In this document: piece after piece, positions 33,544 to 43,544 of the stretch
Layout of the letters: each line of letters opens with the position of its first letter
How positions within the stretch are numbered: position 1 is the first letter of the stretch
Position numbers and translations under genes: made by a program
Assembly: GCF_947492645.1 (NCBI RefSeq)
Contig: NZ_CANLMZ010000010.1
Coordinates: 186,001-250,000, forward strand
DNA: 64,000 nt
Direction: 5' to 3'
From: an uncultured Pontibacter sp.
GTDB lineage: Bacteria > Bacteroidota > Bacteroidia > Cytophagales > Hymenobacteraceae
Notes under the pieces: model-generated
Database searches by the model: none
What the model was told of the DNA's origin: nothing
Seen by the model: the letters and a program-made list of their open reading frames with translations, nothing else

Positions 33544-34545
33544 TTATACTATCTCAGCCAGTTGCAGCACCTCCAGCAGTTGCTCGTTGCGTATTTCCCT
33601 GGCGCATTTAAAGTGTCCTTCAGGGCAGGCTTTGTAACCATGCAGGCCACATGGGCGGCAATACAAGGGTTCTTCGCGTTCTACTATGTTAGCAAAATCG
33701 GCCAGCGGCCCAAACCCAAATTTAGGAACAGTAGAGCAGTATATGGCACAGGTAGGAGCATTCAGCGCAGAGGCAAGATGCATTGGTCCCGAATCATTCA
33801 CATAATTAAGTACGGCATCGCGCATAAGTGCCGCAGACTGCAACAGGCTTAGCTGGCCGCACAGGTTCTGTACACGCTCGTTTGTGCTATGCCCAATAAT
33901 CTCGTCGCAATGGGCCTTATCTGCCGGAGAGCCCAACAAGTATACTTTATACTTTGGATCTATACTATTAAGAAGTGTTACCCATTGCTCCTTCGGGTAC
34001 TGCTTAGTAAACCAAACCGAGGTTGGGGCCATGCAGATAAACTTTTCCTGCTTCAGGGCTTCTACCTTGGCAAAATCAACCTGGCTTGGGTATAGCTTCG
34101 GCTTGGCGGGCGTGGCATCGGTTATACTTTTAATCAGCAGGTGGTTGCGCTCTACCTCGTGTGTGCCGGTAGTTACATCGTGCCGGTGCTTGTGCGTAAA
34201 AAACCTCGAAAACGGGTTCTTGTCAAACCCTACAGTCTCCTTTGCACCAGACAAGGCGGTAAGTATACCTGTTGCGCCAAAACGCTGCACGTTTATTACT
34301 AAGTCATACTTCTCGGCACGTATCTGCGACAGCAGCTGCATCAGGCTTTTATACTTGCCTTCTTTCTTGTTCCAGATAAGAACCTGCCGCAGCAGCGGGT
34401 GCTCCTTTATCAAACCTTCGTTGCCTTTGCGCAACAGGAAATCAAGCTGCGCCTCCGGATAAAATGCATGCAGTTTCTCGATCAATGCCGTTGCCAGCAC
34501 CACATCTCCTAAAAAGGCGGTTTGTATGATCAGTATCTTTTTCAT
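33544..34545 (-). CDS. Glycosyltransferase family 9 (heptosyltransferase-like), second copy
   Basis: LPS core-type GT-B enzyme. I start at MKKILIIQTAFLGDVVLATA (ATG 34545); an extension by three residues (MLI) begins at 34554. The donor-binding half shows FICMAPTSVWFTKQYPKEQW, YKVYLLGSPADK and VNDSGPMHLASAL. The C-terminal Cys cluster YCRPCGLHGYKACPEGHFKC matches the GT9 at 21698, but overall the two differ clearly, so they are separate enzymes. Probably adds a sugar to LPS/LOS core; the donor is unknown. Confidence 0.9.
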   Translation of the reverse strand: MKKILIIQTAFLGDVVLATALIEKLHAFYPEAQLDFLLRKGNEGLIKEHPLLRQVLIWNKKEGKYKSLMQLLSQIRAEKYDLVINVQRFGATGILTALSGAKETVGFDKNPFSRFFTHKHRHDVTTGTHEVERNHLLIKSITDATPAKPKLYPSQVDFAKVEALKQEKFICMAPTSVWFTKQYPKEQWVTLLNSIDPKYKVYLLGSPADKAHCDEIIGHSTNERVQNLCGQLSLLQSAALMRDAVLNYVNDSGPMHLASALNAPTCAIYCSTVPKFGFGPLADFANIVEREEPLYCRPCGLHGYKACPEGHFKCAREIRNEQLLEVLQLAEIV

Positions 34546-34808
34546 GATAAGCACCCGAAGTATGGGGCAAAGCTACTTTAAACTTGCCTGAGTTAAAAAT
34601 TACGGCCTTCTCAAATCTTAAACAGAGTGCAGGTATAATATAGTATTAAATCTATACTTTGCCTGACAAATATTTTCCCTAAGTTATTATGAATAATTTA
34701 GGTTTTATTTCGTTTTCTAGCTTGTTTTAAGCTTCGCGCTTGCGCCAGCTGCTTAAAAGGCCGGGCCCCTGAAACGTAACTTAGCAAAGTATAGCACTTA
34801 ATTAAAGT

Positions 34809-35597
34809 ATGAAAAAAACCAGTACACTCCTATATCTTAAACAAAGCCGTTCCCCCTTTGCATTTTACAGCGCTTTGGCATTTATACTTTTGTTTATGCC
34901 CGGTTGTGTGTCTACCTATATGCCCAATGTGCCCAATGTGCCCATGTTCACGCAAAAAGGAGAGCTAAGTGCTGGTGGCCATATTACTCCCAAAGGCAAT
35001 ATCACCTTTAATACAGCGTATGCGGTTACAGATAATTTTGCAGTTATTTTAAACGGCTCTATGCTGAACAGCGAACGAAAGAAAAGGGATTTCAGGCACA
35101 ACCTGCTGGAGGCTGGCGGTGGTTACTTTACTACGTTTGGCCCGGACCAGAACAGGATACTGGAAATTTATGCTGGCTATGGCGGGGGCAGCAGCGACCG
35201 CACCGAGAAAGACAAGTATGAAGACGGCACCATGCACTATAAACGCATGGAGGCCAACTTCAGCAAGTATTTTGTGCAGGCAAACTTTACTTCAAAAAAG
35301 AAGAAATCGCTGAAGCTGTTCAGCAGAGAGTACCCGTTAAACTATGGCACCACCCTGCGTGCAAGCTACGTAAACATGCACGACTACCTGGTAAACAGCG
35401 AGCCCGCTAAAGAAGAAGACAATATTTTCCTGGAGCCCATTTTTTACACCCGCCTCACGCTTAACCCATCGGTGCAGCTGCAGTATACTTCTGGCACCAC
35501 CTTCGGGCTGAAAAACCGCGATGCATTAACAGCCGCCTATTCTGTTTTCTCGCTTGGGTTTGTGATTAACGTAGGGGGCAAAGCCAAGGGAAATTAA
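34809..35597 (+). CDS. Outer-membrane lipoprotein, unknown function
   Basis: 262 residues. A long basic N-terminus precedes the lipoprotein signal SALAFILLFMPGC, with Cys33 as the likely lipid site. The mature part is beta-rich with alternating strands (GELSAGGHITPKGNITFNTA, NFAVILNGSML, ILEIYAGYGGGSS, TTLRASYVNMHDYL), ending in LGFVINVGGKAKGN. It looks like a small barrel or surface beta-sandwich. I do not recognise a family. It is a single gene. Confidence 0.6.
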   Translation: MKKTSTLLYLKQSRSPFAFYSALAFILLFMPGCVSTYMPNVPNVPMFTQKGELSAGGHITPKGNITFNTAYAVTDNFAVILNGSMLNSERKKRDFRHNLLEAGGGYFTTFGPDQNRILEIYAGYGGGSSDRTEKDKYEDGTMHYKRMEANFSKYFVQANFTSKKKKSLKLFSREYPLNYGTTLRASYVNMHDYLVNSEPAKEEDNIFLEPIFYTRLTLNPSVQLQYTSGTTFGLKNRDALTAAYSVFSLGFVINVGGKAKGN

Positions 35598-35937
35598 ACT
35601 TAATAGCGTAACAACAGGCAATTTAGCTGCTTATGCGGGTTAACTTGAAGTCAGGTGTATTGCCTGGTTTAAAGTATGTGCCCATGCAGGCAATGGCCTG
35701 GCCACGCCCACCACAAAGCCGAATTTATACTTTGATTTTACTGCGGCAGCTATAACCTGAAATTTGCCAACCCAATCTAAAGCACCCGTTAGCCTAAAAT
35801 AAGGAGAAAAGGCATGTGGCAGCACTAAACCAGGATGCTGTAAAGTATAAATGCTTAGCAGGGAGATGTAATTCCTGTTAAGCTATTTACTTACAAAGAA
35901 CCTTCGCTGTCTCCTCAAGATTCTACTTCTTTTTCCG
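35598..35937. other. Gene-free interval upstream of the M16 peptidase gene
   Basis: About 340 bases without a supportable gene. A 61-codon minus-strand frame (35640-35825) lacks signal, membrane or family features and is probably chance. The interval holds two copies of the AAGTATA/TATACTT word (about 35726 and 35846). Confidence 0.5.
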
Positions 35938-35945
35938 TACCTTTG
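35938..35945 (+). promoter_or_regulatory. -7 element of the M16 peptidase gene
   Basis: TACCTTTG matches TAnnTTTG 19 bases before the ATG. No clear -33 element. Confidence 0.5.
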
Positions 35946-35964
35946 CAGGCTAATTTCAAATTGA

Positions 35965-37203
35965 ATGCTTGATTATCAAACCCATACATTACCCAACGGA
36001 ATACGCATAGTGCACAAGCAAGTGCTGCATACCAAAATTGCCCATAGCGGGTTTATTATGGATATAGGCAGCCGCGACGAATGCCCAAACCAATTGGGCC
36101 TGGCCCACTTCTGGGAGCACATGGCATTTAAAGGCACGCAAAAGCGTAAATCATTCCATATACTTAACCGCTTAGAGTCTGTTGGCGGCGAATTGAACGC
36201 CTATACCACAAAAGAAAAAATCTGCTTTTACAGCTCTGTACTTGATAAACACTTTGATAAGTCTTTTGAGCTGCTCACGGACATTACCTTTCACTCTGTT
36301 TTTCCGGAAAAGGAAATAGAAAAAGAGCGCGGGGTTATACTTGAGGAGATGGCGATGTATTTAGACACACCCGAAGAAGCCATTGTAGATGAGTTTGATG
36401 CCGTTATTTTTGAAGGCCACCCGCTGGGCAACAACATACTAGGCACAAAGGAGAGTGTTTCTAGCGTAACCAAACAGGATTTCCTCGACTTCATTAACCG
36501 CAACCTTAGCAACAACTCGCTGCTGTTCTGCTCGGTAAGCAACCTGCCCTTTGAAAAAGTGGTAAAGCTGGCCGAACGTTATTTAAGCGATATCCCCAAT
36601 GTACAGAAGCAACGGGAGCGCATACCGTTTACAACCTACACGCCTAAAACTGTAACAATCGAGAAACCGATTTCGCAGGCACATTGTGTTATGGGTTGCC
36701 CTGCCTATGCCCTGTCCGACGATCGCAGAATTCCGTTCTTCATGCTCTCGAACCTTTTAGGCGGCCCCGGCATGAACTCCCGCTTAAACCTGGCAGTCCG
36801 CGAAAAGCACGGCTTGGTTTATACTATTGATGCCAATTACGCTACGTACATAGATACAGGCTTGCTTACGATTTACTTCGGCACAGAGAAAAAGCAACTA
36901 AAGCGCACCACCTCACTTGTACTAAAAGAACTGAAGAAGCTACGCGAAAAGCCACTAGGATCGCTGCAACTGCACACCGCCAAAGAGCAATTAATGGGGC
37001 AGTTGGCTATGGCCGAGGAGAGTAACATGGGCCTGATGATGATGATCGGCAAAAGTATACTTGACTTGGACCGGGTAGAATCCCTAAACGAGATTTTCGA
37101 CAAGATCAAAAGCATACAGGCCAACGACCTGGTAGAGATTGCCAACGAAGTACTGCGCGAAGACCAGCTAAGCTTCCTGAACTATGTGCCTGTTAATGAT
37201 TAG
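35965..37203 (+). CDS. M16-family zinc peptidase (insulinase / PqqL-type)
   Basis: 412 residues. The inverted zinc motif HFWEH lies near residue 49 (LGLAHFWEHMAFKGT), followed by the distal Glu region EKERGVILEEMAMYLDTPEE. The C-terminal M16 half (PISQAHCVMGCPAYALSDDR, REKHGLVYTIDANYATYIDT) is present, which fits a single-chain processing-peptidase-like enzyme. There is no signal peptide, so it acts in the cytosol. It is followed by an O-methyltransferase gene 77 bases later. Confidence 0.93.
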   Translation: MLDYQTHTLPNGIRIVHKQVLHTKIAHSGFIMDIGSRDECPNQLGLAHFWEHMAFKGTQKRKSFHILNRLESVGGELNAYTTKEKICFYSSVLDKHFDKSFELLTDITFHSVFPEKEIEKERGVILEEMAMYLDTPEEAIVDEFDAVIFEGHPLGNNILGTKESVSSVTKQDFLDFINRNLSNNSLLFCSVSNLPFEKVVKLAERYLSDIPNVQKQRERIPFTTYTPKTVTIEKPISQAHCVMGCPAYALSDDRRIPFFMLSNLLGGPGMNSRLNLAVREKHGLVYTIDANYATYIDTGLLTIYFGTEKKQLKRTTSLVLKELKKLREKPLGSLQLHTAKEQLMGQLAMAEESNMGLMMMIGKSILDLDRVESLNEIFDKIKSIQANDLVEIANEVLREDQLSFLNYVPVND

Positions 37204-37280
37204 ATGGCTGAACTGACTGGCAAGTATATACTTTCAGTAAACCACTAACGTTCATAAACTTAAAAAACAATATAGCCCAA

Positions 37281-37925
37281 ATGGAATTCATTGATGAGGA
37301 CCTGCAACGCTACGCAGAAGAGCATACTTCTCCTGAAAACGAGATACTTCGCAAAGTAAACCGACAGACGCACCTGAGCGCCATGAAGCCACGCATGCTC
37401 TCGGGGCATATGCAAGGCAGGTTGTTGTCGATGTTTTCGCAGATGCTAAAGCCAAAGCAGATATTAGAGGTAGGCACTTACACAGGTTACTCTGCCCTTT
37501 GCCTCGCCGAAGGACTACAGCAGGGCGGCACCCTGCACACCATTGATATCAACGAAGAGCTGGAGGACCGTGTGCGCGGCTATTTTGAAGATGCAGGACT
37601 CTCCCAAAGTATAAAATACTATATCGGCAACGCCCTGGATATTATACCCACAATAGACGCAGCGTTTGATCTCGTGTTTATAGATGCCGATAAAATAAAC
37701 AACGCCGCCTACTACGACATGGTGATTGACCGCGTAACAACCGGCGGTTATATTATTGCAGACAATGTACTCTGGAGCGGCAAAGTGCTCGAGAAGTATA
37801 GAAAGAAGTTAGACGAAGACACAGCTGCCTTACTTGCCTTCAATAAAAAAGTGCACGACGACCCGCGGGTAGAGAATATCCTGCTGCCCATTCGCGATGG
37901 GTTGATGGTAGCCCGGAAAATATAA
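37281..37925 (+). CDS. O-methyltransferase (COG4122, caffeoyl-CoA type fold)
   Basis: 214 residues, Rossmann-fold SAM enzyme. The SAM motif ILEVGTYTGYSALCLAEGL lies near residue 62, the second acidic motif in LHTIDINEELEDR, and the metal/substrate Asp region in FDLVFIDADKINNAAYYDMV and YIIADNVLWSGKV. Family members methylate catechol-like or tRNA (TrmR-type) hydroxyls. The N-terminal ILRKVNRQTHLSAMKPRMLS resembles the TrmR-like group. The substrate is not determined. Confidence 0.9.
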   Translation: MEFIDEDLQRYAEEHTSPENEILRKVNRQTHLSAMKPRMLSGHMQGRLLSMFSQMLKPKQILEVGTYTGYSALCLAEGLQQGGTLHTIDINEELEDRVRGYFEDAGLSQSIKYYIGNALDIIPTIDAAFDLVFIDADKINNAAYYDMVIDRVTTGGYIIADNVLWSGKVLEKYRKKLDEDTAALLAFNKKVHDDPRVENILLPIRDGLMVARKI

Positions 37926-37940
37926 GCAGCACAACGCTGA

Positions 37941-37980
37941 AAAAAAGGGGAACAAGCTTATTGCTCGTTTCCCTTTTTTG
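37941..37980 (+). terminator. Terminator after the O-methyltransferase
   Basis: AAAAAAGGG (37941-37949) pairs with CCCTTTTTT (37971-37979), and inner bases extend the stem with one mismatch. T-run at the end. Confidence 0.75.
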
Positions 37981-38101
37981 TGTAATACCTATCTCCATCA
38001 AAATATTTGCAAGGCACTACCTAAAACAGCAAACCCTGCGATGGGTAAAAAATTTAACTAAAAATACTTCGTTAGTAAGTATAAAGAGCGGTAAAATCCT
38101 T

Positions 38102-38109
38102 TAATTTTG
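38102..38109 (+). promoter_or_regulatory. -7 element upstream of the LysM transglycosylase
   Basis: TAATTTTG matches TAnnTTTG, about 120 bases before the ATG, leaving a long leader. No good -33 element. Confidence 0.35.
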
Positions 38110-38230
38110 CATTAACTATATTGTTTTCTGAATATATTAATGCATAGATAATTAGCTCGCTGTTATTCAACCGGCAGTAGAGCCTAAACACAGATTTTTT
38201 AGCCAAAGTATAATTACCATTTTCCTTTTT

Positions 38231-40774
38231 ATGAGAAAACAGCTACCCCTTCTCGTTTTGCTGCTTTTGCCTTTGCTGGCATGGGCGCAAAACGTAACTG
38301 TACCCAAAAATGTGTACTTCGCTGATGTGCACCTGAGAATATCAGACGGCGCACAGCAGGAGATTCAGAAGAAAGTAGACGCCCTGCACCGAAACCAGAC
38401 TTACTTTAAAATCAAAGTTGACCTGGCAAACGCTTACTTCCCGGTTATTGAGCGCGTATTTAAAGAAGAAGGCGTTCCGGACGACTTTAAATACCTTGCC
38501 CTGCAGGAAAGTGGCCTTATCGGCGATGCCGTTTCTACTTCGAATGCTGTTGGTTACTGGCAATTTAAGAAAGAGGCCGCTTCGGATTTTAACCTGCGCA
38601 TGGATAACGTGGTGGATGAGCGCCGCCATATCATCGAGGCCAGCCGTGGTGCAGCGCAGTATTTTAAGCGCAGCAACAAAAACTACGACAACTGGTTTAC
38701 CTCGCTGCTGTCTTATTACCTGGGTTATACAGGCGTAAAAACCTATTCGAAAGCATCAGACAAAGGTGCCCGAAAAATGGATATCACAGAGAAGTCTCAC
38801 CCATACGTAATTACTTTCCTGGCACACAAGATAGCCTACGACAACTTTGTAGGCAGAGACAAGCCGGCTGTATCGCTGCGCGAGCTGCGTGCTACCCCGG
38901 GCCAAAGCCTGACAGATATCGCCCTTGCCACTAAGACAGATTTTGCTGAGTTGGAGAAATATAACAAGTGGTTGTTGGGCAACTCTATCCCATCAGACAA
39001 AGATTACTACGTAATGATACCAGTACGTGGGGATGACAAAGGATTAGTGGCATCGACTAAAGAAGAGGCCCCTGCGCCAGCAGCTAAACCGACTCCCAGT
39101 ACAGCGCAGCAAACAGCCGCTGCGGCAATAGTAAAACGCAACGGGTTAAATGCAATAATTGCCCGCCCTGACGACACAAAAGACAAATTGGCTTTACAAG
39201 CCGGCCTATCAACCCGCAAGTTTTTAAAGTATAACGACCTGCATGCATTTGATGAAATTGTAGCTGGTGCGGCATACTATACTGAGCAGAAAAAAGTAAA
39301 TGCAGATGCTGAGTACCACGTAGTACAACCCGGCGAAACAATGCAGCTGATATCGCAGCATTACGGCATCAGGTTAAACTACCTGCGCTATAAAAACCGC
39401 ATGGCCCGCAACGAGGTAGCTGTACCAGGCCGTGTACTTTGGTTACAGAAGCGCCGTCCGGCTGCTACGCCTGTAGAGGTAAAAGATGCCAATGCTAAGC
39501 AAAGTATAGCTTCAGCCACAAAAGGCAACAGCCGCCAGGAAAACACAGCGGTAAAAGAAACTACTGCAGCAGCTAAAAACGAAGCACCAAAAGAGAACAT
39601 TTTCAGGCGCTTCATCAACAGCTTTAAGAAGGATAAAAAAGAAACTGCCCCTGCAGCGGAAAAATCACCGGTTGCACAAGCTGCACCAGTTGCCGCACCT
39701 GCCAAGCAAGCAGAGCCAGTAGCAACAGAAACAGCACCTGAAGCAACTCCTGTAGCAGAGAGAACAGCAGCAGTTGAAACTCCTGTAACAGAAGAAGCCG
39801 CTCCAAAGCCTGCTGCTGTTTTATACCCTTCCAGCAAGGATAGGCTGGTGATAAAGCCTAAACCAGAGAACCCGGCAGCAGCTAAAGCCGAACCAAAGAA
39901 AGAAGCAAAAGCAGAGCAGCCGAAGCAGGAAGTTAAGCCTGAAGCAAAACCAACACCAGCTGCACCTCAAAAAGAGGCCCCTGTTGCAGCCGCACCGGAA
40001 GCAAAAACTGAAGCCGTTGCGCAACAGGAACCGGCAACAGTTCCTGCCAAAGAAGCAACTCCGGCTAAGCCAGCCGAGACTGTTAAAGAGGTTGTGGCGG
40101 CACCAGCTAAAACGGTAACAGCTACCCCAGCAGCAGTTGAAGAGGAGGCTACCTACACCTCCACAGAAGCTCCGGTTGCAAAATCAGCAAAGCATGTGGT
40201 AGCAAAAGGAGAATCGCTTTATAGTATATCAAAGCAGTATAACACAACTGTGGCAGAACTTACAAGCTGGAACAAGCTAAGCAGCACCGCGCTACAGCCT
40301 GGCCAGGAGCTTATTATCGCAGAACCATTGGCTGCCGCAGAAGTAAGCGATGTTGCCGGGAATGCAACAGAAGTTCAGGAAACGGAAAAACCCGCTGCAG
40401 ATTACCATACGGTAGTAGCCGGTGAAACCCTTTACCAGTTGTCTAAGCGTTACAATGTGTCTGTAGATAACCTGCGTGCCTGGAACAACCTACTTGACAA
40501 CAACCTGAAGCTTGGGCAAGAACTGCGTTTGACTGCACCAGAAGATGCCACAGAAGAAGTTGAAGCAGAACCAGCTGCCACAACAACAACTGAAAAGGCG
40601 ACAGCTGTCCCGACTACAACTGGAAGCACGTACCATACCGTGGTAACCGGCGAAAGCATGTACCAGATATCGCGCAAGTATGGCGTTACCATAAAAGATG
40701 TGATGGAGTGGAACAACAAATCCGACTTTAATGTAAAGCCAGGCGATAAGCTCCTGATCAAAAAGAAAGATTAA
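38231..40774 (+). CDS. MltD-like lytic transglycosylase with four LysM domains
   Basis: 847 residues. Signal peptide (residues 1-20), then a transglycosylase SLT domain with catalytic Glu93 in KYLALQESGLIGDA and the following NAVGYWQFKKEAA. LysM 1 lies at about 361-405 (YHVVQPGETMQLISQHYGIR). A long Ala/Pro/Glu/Lys-rich linker spans about 410-650 (KEAPVAAAPEAKTEAVA and similar). Then come three LysM domains near 654-698, 725-770 and 800-846 (each starting HxVV..GE.LY.IS..Y). It cuts peptidoglycan in the periplasm. The linker is unusually long and repetitive. Confidence 0.92.
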   Translation: MRKQLPLLVLLLLPLLAWAQNVTVPKNVYFADVHLRISDGAQQEIQKKVDALHRNQTYFKIKVDLANAYFPVIERVFKEEGVPDDFKYLALQESGLIGDAVSTSNAVGYWQFKKEAASDFNLRMDNVVDERRHIIEASRGAAQYFKRSNKNYDNWFTSLLSYYLGYTGVKTYSKASDKGARKMDITEKSHPYVITFLAHKIAYDNFVGRDKPAVSLRELRATPGQSLTDIALATKTDFAELEKYNKWLLGNSIPSDKDYYVMIPVRGDDKGLVASTKEEAPAPAAKPTPSTAQQTAAAAIVKRNGLNAIIARPDDTKDKLALQAGLSTRKFLKYNDLHAFDEIVAGAAYYTEQKKVNADAEYHVVQPGETMQLISQHYGIRLNYLRYKNRMARNEVAVPGRVLWLQKRRPAATPVEVKDANAKQSIASATKGNSRQENTAVKETTAAAKNEAPKENIFRRFINSFKKDKKETAPAAEKSPVAQAAPVAAPAKQAEPVATETAPEATPVAERTAAVETPVTEEAAPKPAAVLYPSSKDRLVIKPKPENPAAAKAEPKKEAKAEQPKQEVKPEAKPTPAAPQKEAPVAAAPEAKTEAVAQQEPATVPAKEATPAKPAETVKEVVAAPAKTVTATPAAVEEEATYTSTEAPVAKSAKHVVAKGESLYSISKQYNTTVAELTSWNKLSSTALQPGQELIIAEPLAAAEVSDVAGNATEVQETEKPAADYHTVVAGETLYQLSKRYNVSVDNLRAWNNLLDNNLKLGQELRLTAPEDATEEVEAEPAATTTTEKATAVPTTTGSTYHTVVTGESMYQISRKYGVTIKDVMEWNNKSDFNVKPGDKLLIKKKD

Positions 40775-40794
40775 CGTTTGACGCCTAATAAGAT

Positions 40795-40825
40795 AAAGAG
40801 CCTGCCGCAAAAGCAGGCTCTTTTT
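40795..40825 (+). terminator. Terminator after the LysM transglycosylase
   Basis: AAAGAGCCTGC / GCAGGCTCTTT stem, loop CGCAAAA, followed by a T-run. Confidence 0.9.
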
Positions 40826-40866
40826 TTGACATGTTTTCCTTATCAGAAACAAAAGCTAAAGGCAAC

Positions 40867-42204
40867 CTATCGCTCTTCTGGCGGTGCAGTTAAGTTAGAT
40901 GCAGTATGTAAACCTCTTGCAATTTCAGGCACTATGCCGAGGCGCTCGTAAATAGGTTGCACCATGCGCCGCAGCTTAGGCCGGTAAACTGCAAACGGAA
41001 TTATACTTAAAGCACAAAGCAATCCGCAGCCAGCTAATGTATACCCTACCCCTATCTGCTCTGCAACAGAGCCAGCCAGCATGCTGCCAATAGGTGCCAT
41101 TCCCATAAAAGCTGTAGAATAGAGGCTCATTACACGGCCCCGCTTGTCATCGTCGACCAGGGTTTGCAGCAGCGTATTACAGGAGGCCATCGTTACGATC
41201 ATCCCGAAACCTGAAAACAGCATAAGCACCAACGACAGCAGCAGCACTTTAGAGAACGAAAACGCAATAAGGGCCAGCCCAAAAATAAGCATGGTGGCCA
41301 GTAATACCTTGCCCAACCCTACCACCGATTTGCGCTGCGCCAAAAATAGTGCTCCGGTAAGTGCGCCAAATCCGGAAGCTCCCATTAAATAGCCCAGCGT
41401 ATTGGCACCACCGTGTAAGATATCGCGGGCAAAAACAGGCAGCAGTACCGTAAAGGGCATTCCGAACAAGCTTAGCAGGGCCACAATAATAATAAGTGAG
41501 CGGATAGGCGGAAAACCGAAAGCATACTGAAAGCCATACTTAAGCGATTGCCATACTTTATGCTGCTGTGCCACACGCTCAAATGGCTTCAGGCGCATCA
41601 GCAGCAACGAACCAAGTACAGCTATATAACTAACAGCATTAATTAAAATGCACATGCCCTCTCCCACAGCCGCTATCAGCAACCCCGCAATAGTTGGCCC
41701 CACCAGTCGCGCCATGTTAAATAACGATGAATTAAGGGCTATGGCGTTGCTCAGGTCTTCTCTTTTATCCACCATCTCCACCACAAAAGTTTGCCTGGTA
41801 GAAATATCGAACCCATTCACAATGCCCAGAAAAGCGCTTAAAGCCAGCACCTGCCATATCTGAATCGCATCGGTGAGCACCAGCACCGCTAGCGTAGATG
41901 CCTGCACCATGGATAGGGTTTGGGTAACGAGCAGTACCTTGTGGCGGTTAAACTTATCGGCTAGCACACCGGCAAAAGGGCCAAGTATAAAAGACGGAAT
42001 CTGGCTTGAAAATGTGACTGCCCCAAGAAGGAACACAGAATCGGTGAGGCGGTATACAAGCCAGCTAAGTGCTATTTGCTGCATCCAGGTACCGATTAGC
42101 GAAATACCCTGCCCCACAAAAAAGAGCCTGTAGTTACGGTAACGCAAGGCTCTGAACATGCCACCAAGTTTGCTTTCTGTTGTTTCTTCCATACTTCTGT
42201 TCAT
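40867..42204 (-). CDS. MFS transporter (EntS/MFS_3-like exporter)
   Basis: 445 residues with 12 predicted membrane helices. The N-terminus FRALRYRNYRLFFVGQGISL, then IGTWMQQIALSWLVYRLTDS is the hallmark of the MFS_3 group, which includes enterobactin exporters. Loop 2-3 carries GVLADKFNRHKVLL. The middle GIVNGFDISTRQTFVVEMVD is also typical. The substrate is unknown and no siderophore genes are nearby. It is divergent from the MscS gene. Confidence 0.9.
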   Translation of the reverse strand: MNRSMEETTESKLGGMFRALRYRNYRLFFVGQGISLIGTWMQQIALSWLVYRLTDSVFLLGAVTFSSQIPSFILGPFAGVLADKFNRHKVLLVTQTLSMVQASTLAVLVLTDAIQIWQVLALSAFLGIVNGFDISTRQTFVVEMVDKREDLSNAIALNSSLFNMARLVGPTIAGLLIAAVGEGMCILINAVSYIAVLGSLLLMRLKPFERVAQQHKVWQSLKYGFQYAFGFPPIRSLIIIVALLSLFGMPFTVLLPVFARDILHGGANTLGYLMGASGFGALTGALFLAQRKSVVGLGKVLLATMLIFGLALIAFSFSKVLLLSLVLMLFSGFGMIVTMASCNTLLQTLVDDDKRGRVMSLYSTAFMGMAPIGSMLAGSVAEQIGVGYTLAGCGLLCALSIIPFAVYRPKLRRMVQPIYERLGIVPEIARGLHTASNLTAPPEER

Positions 42205-42370
42205 CCGTTACTCCGGCGTAGGCCTATACTTACGTATAAGGCAAGTTTAACAGTTATATCGTTTTCCCGGCAAACGCTAAGCCCGGAACACAGGGTACAT
42301 TTTCTGATTAAGGGAGATAAATGGTAACTTAGCAAACAGACCACACATTAGACCCTATAATTATTTAAGC

Positions 42371-43450
42371 ATGGAGCAACTGTTAGAGAGAGTATACTTT
42401 CAAAACACAGTACAGGATTACATTATCGTTTTAAGTGCCATTGCAATTGCAATGCTTTTGATCAAGTTTTTCAAGCGCACGATCCTGTTCAGGATCATAA
42501 GATGGGCTGAAGCTACTGACACGCGATTTGACAATTACATTGTTGAGGGAATAAATAAGTTCGGTATTCCTATACTTTACTTTAGCGCTATCTATATCAG
42601 TATAAGTTACCTCACGCTTTCAGAAAGGGCGCAGCGGGTGTTAACCATAGCTGTCACAGTAGCCATTACTGTGATGGTGGTGCGTTTTGTGATATCAACC
42701 ATCCTCTTGATTATCAGGTCGTACCTGCACCGGCGACACCCTGAAAAAGACACAGTAAACGAGTTAGGCGCTCTAAAGCTAATCGTAAACGCACTTATCT
42801 GGTTTATAGCCATAGGCTTTTTACTGGACAACATGGGTTACGACCTAACCGCGATCATTGCTGGTTTGGGTATCGGTGGTATAGCTGTGGCACTAGCTGC
42901 GCAAAATATACTTGGCGACCTTTTTAACTACTTCGTAATTTTCCTGGATAAGCCTTTTGAGGTAGGGGATTTCCTGGCCGTGGATGATAAAAGCGGAACC
43001 GTAGAGCATATCGGTGTTAAAACAACCCGCATTAAAACCCTGTCGGGGGAGCAACTGGTTTTCGCAAACAGCGACCTTACAAGCTCCCGCATCCACAACT
43101 ACAAGCGCATGCAGCGCCGCCGCATTGTTTTCTCGATTGGTGTAACGTACCAAACTGGCTATGAGCAACTGGAAAGGCTACCGGCTCTGCTGCAATCCAT
43201 TGTGCAGCGCCAGGACGATGTTGAGTTTGACCGCGCCCATTTTAAATCATACGGCGACTCCAGCCTCGATTTCGAAATAGTATACAACGTGCTGCGCCCA
43301 GACTACAACTTTTACATGGACACGCAACAAGCTATCAACCTGGCCATATTTAAAGAATTTGAACGCATGGGTGTTGAAATGGCTTATCCTACACGCACAC
43401 TTTTTGTGGTAAACCAACAGCAGGAGGAAGTGCGTAACCAGGAAGTATAA
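42371..43450 (+). CDS. MscS-family mechanosensitive channel
   Basis: 359 residues. Several N-terminal helices lead to the pore helix TM3, with the Gly/Ala-rich AIIAGLGIGGIAVALAAQNI near residue 165 and the following LGDLFNYFVIFLDKPFEVGD. The cytosolic beta domain includes GTVEHIGVKTTRIKTLSGEQ and VFANSDLTSSRIHNYKRM. It releases solutes on membrane tension after osmotic downshock. It has five or so TM segments, more than E. coli MscS, as in larger MscS homologues. Confidence 0.93.
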   Translation: MEQLLERVYFQNTVQDYIIVLSAIAIAMLLIKFFKRTILFRIIRWAEATDTRFDNYIVEGINKFGIPILYFSAIYISISYLTLSERAQRVLTIAVTVAITVMVVRFVISTILLIIRSYLHRRHPEKDTVNELGALKLIVNALIWFIAIGFLLDNMGYDLTAIIAGLGIGGIAVALAAQNILGDLFNYFVIFLDKPFEVGDFLAVDDKSGTVEHIGVKTTRIKTLSGEQLVFANSDLTSSRIHNYKRMQRRRIVFSIGVTYQTGYEQLERLPALLQSIVQRQDDVEFDRAHFKSYGDSSLDFEIVYNVLRPDYNFYMDTQQAINLAIFKEFERMGVEMAYPTRTLFVVNQQQEEVRNQEV

Positions 43451-43544
43451 GCTACAACTTTAGCTAAGTATAAACTTAGAGGCAGCGGGATTATTCCTGC
43501 TGCTTTTTTGTTAGTAAGTGTGTTAGTAAATGGGCTGCTTTAGG

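Noticed and set aside
35640..35825. 61-codon minus-strand frame in the gene-free interval
   Set aside because: No start context, signal or motif; likely chance.
39600..40150. Repetitive GCA/CCA-rich DNA as a possible repeat element
   Set aside because: It encodes the Ala/Pro/Glu linker of the LysM transglycosylase in frame; not a mobile or CRISPR repeat.
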